Shown in pieces: positions 1-4,918 of a stretch of 7,705 nt of DNA (its first letter is position 1; each line of letters begins with the position of its first letter). The notes under the pieces are model-generated. The model did not search any database. It saw only the letters and a list, made by a program, of their open reading frames with translations, and was not told the DNA's origin. The position numbers were made by a program, and so were the translations under genes. Source of the stretch: Gammaproteobacteria bacterium (GTDB lineage: Bacteria > Pseudomonadota > Gammaproteobacteria > Chromatiales > Chromatiaceae); the NCBI GenBank assembly GCA_030620735.1, contig JAUXDV010000088.1, positions 1-7,705 on the forward strand. The letters are read 5' to 3'.

Positions 1-809
1 CCAAGCACCAGCAGCACGGTCAACGCCTCGGGTTGATGGAAAACAAGGATCAGCAGACGCATGATGATCAGCAGCGCCAGTTTGGAGACGACGCCTGCAA
101 GCAGCGCTGACACCCTGCTGGATGCCGTTGCATAAACCTCGGGCACCCACATATTGACAGGGAAGAGTTCAGCCTTGACGCCAAATCCAACCAGCATCAA
201 CACAAAGGCGGCGAAACCCTGCAGGTTATTGAGTTTTTCAGGAGCAAGCTGGGCGAGCTGCGCCAGATTCAGCGTTCCTGTCGCCTGGTAGACCAGCGCA
301 ATACCGGCAAGCGCAAGCGCGGCGCCGAAACCACTGATCACCAGATAGCGCAGCGTCGATGCAAAACTGCCCGATGTTCCCCTGCTTGCGATGAGCCCGT
401 AGGAGACCACTGTCATGAGCTCATAGAAGACATAGATATTGAACAGATCGCCGGAGAGCGCCAGGCCGGAGCCTGTGCCAGCGAGCAGCAGCGCCAGGGT
501 TGAGCTGCGCAGTTGATTCTCACTGTTTCGCGGCCACAGCAACAGCGTACCGATGGTCATCGCCAGGGCAAACAGCAGCCCGAATTGATCAGCGTAGAGG
601 GTAATGCCCAACGGCGCCTGGAATCCACCCCATTGAACCGCCAGCGGCGCATCGCCCAACTGAGGCCACACGGAGAGACCGATCGCAGCGGTCGCCAGCA
701 GCACCAGCGGCCCGATCACACGCGCCGCAAAAGTCGAGAGGCGATTGATGCTCGAGAGTAGAAAAGCCGTCAACAGCGGCAGTGCAATCATTAATACCAA
801 TAGATTCAT
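1..809 (-). CDS. mrpD: MrpD/NuoM-like proton-translocating antiporter subunit, 3' end cut by window edge
   Basis: Membrane subunit of the Proton_antipo_M family (MrpD, MbhH, NuoL/M/N), expected to carry a proton or cation channel in the inner membrane. I read 269 codons plus two bases from ATG at 807-809; the C-terminus lies past the left edge. The protein is strongly hydrophobic with many membrane helices. The segment FNIYVFYELMTVVSYGL (residues 123-139) carries Glu130, matching the essential helix-5 glutamate of NuoM. VKAELFPVNMWVPE (211-224) carries Lys212, matching the NuoM helix-7 lysine, and SKLALL (242-247) gives Lys243 as the next channel lysine. The usual HxWLPDAH sequence reads NMWVPEVY here, so it is a divergent family member. 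The ATG overlaps the mrpC stop by 4 bases (ATGA), and AGGAGA at 817-822 sits 7 bases upstream. NuoN-type naming is possible, but the mrpC neighbour favours MrpD/MbhH. Confidence 0.9.
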   Translation of the reverse strand, partial: MNLLVLMIALPLLTAFLLSSINRLSTFAARVIGPLVLLATAAIGLSVWPQLGDAPLAVQWGGFQAPLGITLYADQFGLLFALAMTIGTLLLWPRNSENQLRSSTLALLLAGTGSGLALSGDLFNIYVFYELMTVVSYGLIASRGTSGSFASTLRYLVISGFGAALALAGIALVYQATGTLNLAQLAQLAPEKLNNLQGFAAFVLMLVGFGVKAELFPVNMWVPEVYATASSRVSALLAGVVSKLALLIIMRLLILVFHQPEALTVLLVL

Positions 810-1279
810 GATCCACTCTCCTGCTGAACGACGCTGTTGACTGGAACTTCACCAATATCAGCAGGCTTCTCGCTGCTGGAGGGCATATCGATGCCGGCTG
901 CAGCAGAAATCTCCTGCTCCAGCTTGAGGCGCACTTCGCGCATATCCAGGGTTCCATAGGCGCGCTGCACGCGAATCGCCAGGCTCAGTGCCAGCGCCAG
1001 GATGCCGACGCCGATGACGATGGCTGTCAGCACCAGCGCCTGCGGCACAGGATCCGCCATCATGGCGGGAACATTGCCGTCCACGATAATGGGTGCGGAC
1101 GCGCCCTCGTGGTAGGTGGAGAGCAGCAGCAACAGGTTTGCTCCGGCTTCCAGCAGGACGATGCCGAAGATAATGCGCATCAGATGGTTGGATATCACGA
1201 TGCCGCCAATACCGATCAGCATCAGGCCAAACGCCGCACTATAGAGAATCGTGTTGATATCAAGAATATCCATGCTCAA
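806..1279 (-). CDS. mrpC: MrpC/MbhG/NuoK-like antiporter subunit with long C-terminal tail
   Basis: Small NuoK-like membrane subunit of the Mrp antiporter. Three helices are visible at about residues 11-30, 34-54 and 80-103. Family signatures are ISNHLMRIIFGIVLLEAGAN (29-48) and DPVPQALVLTAIVIG (76-90), the latter nearly identical to MrpC proteins generally. Glu44 in the second helix resembles the NuoK helix-2 glutamate. After the third helix a polar tail of about 54 residues (104-157) follows; most MrpC proteins known to me are about 110-125 residues, so the tail is an extension with no recognised domain. Two starts are possible. TTG at 1277-1279 overlaps the mrpB stop as TTGA and has GGAGG 7 bases upstream; ATG at 1271-1273 would drop two residues and sits 13 bases from that GGAGG. 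I give the longer form. Confidence 0.93.
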   Translation of the reverse strand: MSMDILDINTILYSAAFGLMLIGIGGIVISNHLMRIIFGIVLLEAGANLLLLLSTYHEGASAPIIVDGNVPAMMADPVPQALVLTAIVIGVGILALALSLAIRVQRAYGTLDMREVRLKLEQEISAAAGIDMPSSSEKPADIGEVPVNSVVQQESGS

Positions 1280-1965
1280 TCCAGCGCCTCCGCTTCAGCA
1301 AGGTGCGCCAGCAAGCCAGCCAGTTCGGAGCCCACCTTGATGCCCACCGCCAGATAGAGAATGGGAAGGCTACCGGCTGAAATCAGTGCGCCGAGTTCAC
1401 CCTTGTCGAGCAGCGGCGTGAGAAACTCCTTGCCGTCGAACATCGCCAGCAAGCCAATGAGGATAAAGGTTGCGCCGGCCAGTCCCTCGACAAGTGAGAC
1501 TATTCGCTGATCGATGAGAGTGATCCCGGGCCTTGCCAGCAGCGGCAGAAAAAAAGCAGACGCCAGAATCACGCCGCCCTGGAATCCGCCGCCCGGCGTC
1601 AGATGTCCATGCAGGATGATGTAGAGACCGACAACCAGCAGCAGCGGAAACAGCAGGTCGGCCCCTGTGCGCAGGATAAAGCCTGCATCAGGATCGCGCG
1701 GCGCATCGGCTCTGCGCCTGCCGAGCACCATGCCGCCGATCATCGCGGCTGTAAACAGGATGGTGAGCTCCAGCAGGGTGTCGATGCCCCGGTAAGCCAG
1801 CACCACCGAGGTGACAAAGTTGGCTGCGCCTGTCTCCTGTGCGGCAACTGCATTGATAGCCTGCCCTGCATTGACCGACGTGTTGCCAAAATCGATGTGT
1901 TGATAGATCGCGGCAATCATCACGCCGAGCCCCAGCAGAAAGAGTGCAGCTGTAAAACGACGCAT
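1276..1965 (-). CDS. mrpB: MbhE-MnhB fusion: MrpB subunit with N-terminal MrpA C-terminal segment
   Basis: A 229-residue membrane protein in two parts. Residues 1-82 hold a first helix, a periplasmic-type loop, then NFVTSVVLAYRGIDTLLE (49-66) and another helix. This is the MbhE signature, found in Bacillus at the very C-terminus of MrpA. Residues 97-222 form the MnhB domain, with HGHLTPGGGFQGGV (119-132) as its hallmark, followed by further helices. The protein therefore joins what Bacillus makes as the end of MrpA and as MrpB, and what archaeal Mbh makes as MbhE and MbhF. I chose ATG at 1963-1965: it follows the preceding stop after one base and has GGAG 8 bases upstream at 1974-1977. The frame stays open for 15 more codons upstream, but these overlap the preceding gene and are not hydrophobic. 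Expected role: a non-channel subunit of the antiporter membrane complex. Confidence 0.92.
   Translation of the reverse strand: MRRFTAALFLLGLGVMIAAIYQHIDFGNTSVNAGQAINAVAAQETGAANFVTSVVLAYRGIDTLLELTILFTAAMIGGMVLGRRRADAPRDPDAGFILRTGADLLFPLLLVVGLYIILHGHLTPGGGFQGGVILASAFFLPLLARPGITLIDQRIVSLVEGLAGATFILIGLLAMFDGKEFLTPLLDKGELGALISAGSLPILYLAVGIKVGSELAGLLAHLAEAEALD
1287..1291 (-). promoter_or_regulatory. Shine-Dalgarno GGAGG deciding the mrpC start
   Basis: GGAGG on the minus strand lies inside the end of mrpB. It is 7 bases from a TTG (1277-1279) and 13 bases from the ATG (1271-1273). The ideal spacing favours TTG, while codon strength favours ATG. Confidence 0.5.
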
Positions 1966-1966
1966 A

Positions 1967-2209
1967 TTATTGACTCCGCCACAAACCCAGTCGGCGCAGT
2001 GCCAGGGCAAAAAGAAGGCTGCTCAATCCGGCGCCGATTGCCGCCTCGGTCATGGCGACATCAGGAGCGCGCGCGACGACAAACAGAAATGAGAGCCCGA
2101 GTGAAACTACCGACATCGCTGCAAGAGCAGCAAGAAAATCCTTGAACAGCAGCACCGCCACAGCACTGAGCAGCATCACGATAACGACAACTAAAACGAC
2201 TACTTCCAT
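1967..2209 (-). CDS. Stand-alone MbhD-like (DUF4040) subunit, equivalent to part of MrpA C-terminus
   Basis: An 80-residue protein of three hydrophobic helices (about 2-20, 27-45, 53-73). The segment ARAPDVAMTEAAIGAGLSS (47-65) is the MbhD/DUF4040 signature, which in full-length MrpA lies after the NuoL-like region. It is NuoJ-like in fold by family knowledge and should sit in the membrane beside the MrpG and MrpC homologues. Start: ATG at 2207-2209, five bases after the mrpG stop, with GGGGAG 8 bases upstream (2218-2223) and a second GGGGAG touching the ATG. An open frame extends up to 2347, but it covers mrpG and encodes non-hydrophobic, Arg-rich sequence, so I reject the longer form. No NuoL-like half is attached, so MrpA is split in this organism. 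Confidence 0.9.
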   Translation of the reverse strand: MEVVVLVVVIVMLLSAVAVLLFKDFLAALAAMSVVSLGLSFLFVVARAPDVAMTEAAIGAGLSSLLFALALRRLGLWRSQ

Positions 2210-2223
2210 CTCCCCTACTCCCC
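2210..2223 (-). promoter_or_regulatory. Tandem GGGGAG Shine-Dalgarno copies before the MbhD-like gene
   Basis: Two GGGGAG copies (2218-2223 and 2210-2215) lie across the mrpG stop codon. The first is 8 bases from the ATG at 2207-2209, which is a good distance; the second touches the ATG and is too close to act for it. The first copy fixes the start of the 80-residue protein. Confidence 0.6.
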
Positions 2224-2517
2224 GCCCTGCTCTTCGGTGCGCCAGGGCTTGATGCCGCTGATTTTGGCGGCGCGTGCAATGATCGATGCTGCAACCGGAT
2301 TGGTGAACAGCAGAAAACCGGCAATTACCAGCAGTTTTGGCCACCACGTCGGGTGCAGCAGTGCAATCCCGAGCAGCACGGAGAGAGAGCCCAGGGTCAC
2401 CGCCTTGGTTCCGGCATGGATGCGGTTATAGACATCCGGCATGCGCAGCAATCCCAAACCGCCAACTGCTATAAACAGAGCGCCGATCACGAGGAAAATA
2501 TCACCGATAATATTCAT
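2215..2517 (-). CDS. mrpG: Na+/H+ antiporter subunit MrpG/MnhG
   Basis: A 100-residue MnhG/MbhC-family subunit with three helices (about 3-23, 38-55, 59-80). The family signature LRMPDVYNRIHAGTKAVTLG (24-43) and TNPVAASIIARAA (72-84) are both intact, and a short charged tail follows. Length is normal for the family. It is an accessory membrane subunit without a channel of its own, required for assembly or activity of Mrp complexes in studied species. The ATG at 2515-2517 overlaps the mrpF stop (ATGA), with GAGGGG 8 bases upstream at 2526-2531, so translation is probably coupled to mrpF. The gene ends five bases before the MbhD-like gene. Identification is firm; the transported cation cannot be read from this subunit. 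Confidence 0.96.
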   Translation of the reverse strand: MNIIGDIFLVIGALFIAVGGLGLLRMPDVYNRIHAGTKAVTLGSLSVLLGIALLHPTWWPKLLVIAGFLLFTNPVAASIIARAAKISGIKPWRTEEQGGE

Positions 2518-2780
2518 TTTTGATTCCCCTCGATAGCGCGCGCAATCGCCACTGTACCAACGAATGCGAGCGTCCCATAGACCAGCGCGATATCGAGATA
2601 GATGGGATTGTTGAAGTAGGCAGCCATGCCCGCCAGTCCAGCGGTGGTAATCACCGACAGGGTATCAGCGGCAACCACACGGTCAGGCGTTGTCGGACCC
2701 AGAAACAGGCGTATTGCACTAAAGCCCATGCCGACGAGGAGCAGTGCTATAGCAATAAATTCAAGAGTAGAAATTGTCAT
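2514..2780 (-). CDS. mrpF: Na+/H+ antiporter subunit MrpF/MnhF
   Basis: An 88-residue MnhF/MbhB-family subunit with three helices (about 4-25, 36-56, 61-83). GPTTPDRVVAADTLS (28-42) is the hallmark loop between helices 1 and 2, with the conserved Pro-Asp-Arg. YLDIALVYGTLAFVGTVAIA (61-80) is the typical third helix. Size is normal. It belongs to the small-subunit group of the antiporter membrane complex. The ATG at 2778-2780 overlaps the mrpE stop by four bases. No good Shine-Dalgarno precedes it (upstream bases read roughly AAGCGG followed by a T run), so I infer that it relies on ribosomes finishing mrpE. It overlaps mrpG by four bases at the other end. Confidence 0.96.
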   Translation of the reverse strand: MTISTLEFIAIALLLVGMGFSAIRLFLGPTTPDRVVAADTLSVITTAGLAGMAAYFNNPIYLDIALVYGTLAFVGTVAIARAIEGNQK

Positions 2781-3301
2781 ACCAAAAACCGCTTGATGTG
2801 CCGCTCGAAGGAGGCTGCGATGGCATCCGTCGCCATTTTCGCATCTGTTCCGGGCGGACAGTAGACCCAGTGAACAAGAATGGTGTCACCCGTCACATCG
2901 ACGCTCAAGGTGCCCGGTGTCAGTGTAATGGAGTTGGCCAGCAGCATGCGCCCAAGCGGAGACTCAAGGGTGGTCTTGATCTCGACCATCTCCGGGCGAA
3001 TCGGCAACGAGGGCGTCAGCACGCGCATGGCCAGTTCAAAGTTGGCCTTGATCAGCTCCCTGAAAAAATGCACCAGGTAGAGCAGCACATAGAGAGGCGC
3101 CATGAAACTGAACTTGATGCCGTTGTAGATAGTAAAGCGGGGGCCAAACAGCAGGGTGATCATCAAGGAGACGAAAGCGCCCAGAGCCACCTCCTCCCAT
3201 GCCAGGCTGCCGCTCAGCAGCACCCACAGCAGCAGTGAGATGCTGAACACAAAAGCGTAGTGAGCGCCTGAAACAGTGCGTGTCGTTTGCGGATGATCCA
3301 T
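2777..3301 (-). CDS. mrpE: Na+/H+ antiporter subunit MrpE/MnhE, first gene of the mrp operon
   Basis: A 174-residue MNHE-family protein. Membrane segments lie near residues 13-30, 36-53 and 63-80, followed by a cytoplasmic-type domain. ANSITLTPGTLSVDV (122-136) is the conserved MrpE motif, and MAPLYVLLYLVHFFRELIKA (67-86) is typical of the third helix and the region after it. Length fits the family (about 160-170). In studied Mrp complexes this subunit supports assembly and full antiport activity; it is not itself the channel. ATG at 3299-3301 is preceded by the weak site AGAAG about 8 bases upstream. It is the first gene after a 220-bp AT-rich gap, so the operon promoter should lie there. 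Having E first and D late is the Mbh-type order. Confidence 0.95.
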   Translation of the reverse strand: MDHPQTTRTVSGAHYAFVFSISLLLWVLLSGSLAWEEVALGAFVSLMITLLFGPRFTIYNGIKFSFMAPLYVLLYLVHFFRELIKANFELAMRVLTPSLPIRPEMVEIKTTLESPLGRMLLANSITLTPGTLSVDVTGDTILVHWVYCPPGTDAKMATDAIAASFERHIKRFLV

Positions 3302-3335
3302 TATGATTTCTTCTGGAGTTAGAGTCGTGTTGCAG

Positions 3336-3357
3336 CAGAGAGGATAGTGCCTCTCTG
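3336..3357 (-). other. Perfect 8-bp stem-loop in the presumed mrpE leader
   Basis: CAGAGAGG and CCTCTCTG are exact reverse complements separated by a 6-base loop. The element ends 34 bases before the mrpE start codon. On the minus strand no T-run follows it (next bases are CTGCAACACG), so it does not look like an intrinsic terminator for tilS. On the plus strand the following GTTTCATCTT is only weakly T-rich. A leader structure affecting mRNA stability or translation is an inference. Confidence 0.5.
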
Positions 3358-3375
3358 TTTCATCTTCATGACAAC

Positions 3376-3398
3376 CCGCAACAGGTTTTTATTTGCGG
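3376..3398 (-). other. Second, shorter stem-loop in the presumed mrpE leader
   Basis: CCGCAA (3376-3381) and TTGCGG (3393-3398) are exact complements with an 11-base loop that contains a T/A run. It lies upstream of the 8-bp hairpin in the same presumed leader. The stem is only 6 bp and could be chance. Confidence 0.25.
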
Positions 3399-3521
3399 AA
3401 GAGTTTACAGGAGATGGGAAAACCTGCACGAATTTTTTAACGCTTTCTGCAAGACAAATTTTACTCCCCAATCAATATTTGTCTAATACATTATTCATTG
3501 CATATTGATAATAGAAACGCA

Positions 3522-4808
3522 TCACGAAAATACTTGACGCTTCCACTTAAGACGCAGTGTTGCATTGTCTGCATAGGCGAGGTCCGCGATGGCGATGATG
3601 ATTTCGTCTTCAATAATCAGCGGTATCCTGGCACGTTGCCATGGAGGGATTTCAAGTTGACGAAAGATCGCTTTAAGCGTGCGTTGATGACTGCGCCAGC
3701 GCATGGTGTCCCCCTCCCTTCGAAAGCGCACCAGGAGCCGCTGCTGCCGGCCTTCGAGCATCTTCAGCTCACCCAGTTGTGACGGTAGTTTCAGTGGTTG
3801 TGATGTGCGCCACTCGATCTCGATAGCAGCATCGTGCGCCGGCTGGCTCCTGCCGGCATAGAGCAAATCATTATAGCGCCTCAGCTCCACACCACTCCAG
3901 ATGATCTGCGGGATGCGCTGGTTATCGGCCTTGAGCTGCCGGACGAATCCGGCGAGACGTTTTTGCGGTGGCGAAGGCAGCCCGAGTTGCCGCAGCCAGT
4001 GCCGCAGCAGCAATTTTTGCCATGCATGCGGCTGCTGCCGCAGTGGTTCAAGTTGTAACTGGCCGGGGGCTGCAAGCATGCCAGTCAGCAGTTTGCTGCT
4101 CTCCTCGTCAAGCAGCTCTCCCGCCTCTGCCAGATGTCTGGCGCTGTCAGCGATACTGGCTGCAGCTGCAGGCCAGCGCTGCGTCAGCCGGGGCAGGATC
4201 TCATGGCGCAGGTAGTTTCGATTAAAATTTGTCAGGGCATTAGAGGGATCATCGATCCATGTGAGCTGGTGCTGCGTGGCATAGGCCTCGATCTCTGCAC
4301 GGGAAATCTCCAGCAGCGGCCTCGCCAGCCATCCCCGTGCGAAGCAGCGGATCACCGGCATTGCGGCCAAACCCCTGACCCCGCTTCCACGCATCAAATT
4401 CAGCAGCAGGGTTTCAGCCTGGTCATCCTGATGATGTGCTGTCAGCAGAATCTCCCCCGGCTGCATCAACTGCTGCATTGCTGCGTAGCGGGCCTCTCTG
4501 GCCTGCGCCTCACTGCTCTCACCAGGCACTGACTGCAGTGACAGGGAAAGCGTTTCTAACGGGATATCCAGCTTTCGGCATATATCGCCGCAGTGACGGC
4601 TCCACTGAATCGACTGCTGCTGTAATCCATGGTCGATATGGATAGCAACCACCTCGACATCAATTTGATCTTTGATAGACGCCAGCAGATGCAGCAGCAC
4701 AGTGGAATCGAGGCCGCCTGAGAAAGCAAGCAGATAGCGCTCTGTTGGTGGAAAAAGAGAGAGTTGCTTGAGCAGCCTGGTTGAATTGATTGAGATTCCC
4801 CTCATCAC
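3522..4808 (-). CDS. tilS: tRNA(Ile)-lysidine synthetase TilS
   Basis: TilS ligates lysine, using ATP, to C34 of the minor tRNA-Ile with anticodon CAU. This changes it from Met to Ile identity so that AUA codons are read correctly; the gene is essential in most bacteria. The N-terminal PP-loop ATPase domain shows SGGLDST (30-36), HIDHGL (57-62) and HHQDDQAET (125-133). Next come RGSGVRGLAAMP (140-151), RPLLEISR (163-170), WIDDPSN (184-190) and FNRNYLRHEILP (195-206). The C-terminal domain (about 330-428) contains QLEIPPWQRARIPLI, like the E. coli VPPWLRDTTPL region. At 428 residues it is close to E. coli TilS (432). The start is GTG at 4806-4808 or the adjacent ATG at 4803-4805; neither has a clear Shine-Dalgarno. 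It follows accA, a common gammaproteobacterial arrangement. Confidence 0.97.
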   Translation of the reverse strand: MMRGISINSTRLLKQLSLFPPTERYLLAFSGGLDSTVLLHLLASIKDQIDVEVVAIHIDHGLQQQSIQWSRHCGDICRKLDIPLETLSLSLQSVPGESSEAQAREARYAAMQQLMQPGEILLTAHHQDDQAETLLLNLMRGSGVRGLAAMPVIRCFARGWLARPLLEISRAEIEAYATQHQLTWIDDPSNALTNFNRNYLRHEILPRLTQRWPAAAASIADSARHLAEAGELLDEESSKLLTGMLAAPGQLQLEPLRQQPHAWQKLLLRHWLRQLGLPSPPQKRLAGFVRQLKADNQRIPQIIWSGVELRRYNDLLYAGRSQPAHDAAIEIEWRTSQPLKLPSQLGELKMLEGRQQRLLVRFRREGDTMRWRSHQRTLKAIFRQLEIPPWQRARIPLIIEDEIIIAIADLAYADNATLRLKWKRQVFS

Positions 4809-4911
4809 CGGTGGTGGAGCGGATGCAGTTCAATAAATTGAGCGTAGGATTGATGCGCTTCGTGCCTCAGCAGCATCCTATAACAGCACAAAATAACAAG
4901 GCATCAATAAA
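4809..4911 (-). other. accA-tilS intergenic region
   Basis: A gap of about 100 bases. It carries the weak terminator-like hairpin at the accA stop, then a short perfect dyad TCAATAAATTGA (plus strand, about 4832-4843). A poor extended -10-like TGTTATAGGAT is also present on the minus strand. I see no RNA gene or open frame here. Whether tilS is co-transcribed with accA or has its own weak promoter is not decided by the sequence. Confidence 0.3.
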
Positions 4912-4918
4912 TCATGCC
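4889..4918 (-). terminator. Weak terminator-like hairpin overlapping the accA stop codon
   Basis: On the minus strand GGCAT (4914-4918) pairs with ATGCC (4900-4904) across a 9-base loop, followed by the T-rich stretch TTGTTATTTT. The stem is only 5 bp and includes the accA stop codon, so any termination would be partial at best. Confidence 0.25.

Larger units (their letters stand above)
3302..3521 (-). promoter_or_regulatory. AT-rich intergenic region, presumed leader and promoter region of the mrp operon
   Basis: This is the largest gene-free gap in the window and is visibly more AT-rich than its surroundings, especially 3425-3520. A possible sigma70-like promoter on the minus strand reads TTATCA (3506-3511), a 17-base spacer, then TATTAG (3483-3488); each box matches 4 of 6 consensus bases. 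If used, the mRNA leader would be about 175 bases and would contain both stem-loops, at 3376-3398 and 3336-3357. An imperfect dyad, ATTAT...ATAAT, spans 3490-3512 over the same boxes and could be an operator. No convincing tilS terminator precedes it, so read-through from tilS is also possible. I see no small gene here. Confidence 0.35.

Noticed and set aside
1603..2145. Plus-strand open frame of 180 codons
   Set aside because: It runs antisense to mrpB and the MbhD-like gene, is rich in Gln, Arg and His with no family motif, and arises from codon bias of the real genes.
2210..2347. N-terminal extension of the MbhD-like gene to 2347
   Set aside because: The added residues overlap mrpG completely and are Arg-rich rather than membrane-like; a good Shine-Dalgarno supports the ATG at 2209.
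2774..3238. Plus-strand open frame of 154 codons opposite mrpE
   Set aside because: Gln/His-rich low-complexity product, antisense to a clear MrpE.
3301..3522. Small gene or sRNA in the tilS-mrpE gap
   Set aside because: No open frame with a ribosome site and no strong promoter-plus-terminator pair; the structures fit a leader better.
4000..4180. Dense CAG/CTG (GCAGC) runs that look like a triplet repeat or short tandem array
   Set aside because: They are irregular and in frame with Gln, Leu and Ala codons of tilS; no constant unit or spacing, so neither a repeat array nor CRISPR.
3968..4532. Several Ala- or Ser/Cys-rich plus-strand frames opposite tilS
   Set aside because: Shadow frames produced by the many CAG/CTG triplets; TilS motifs are intact on the other strand.
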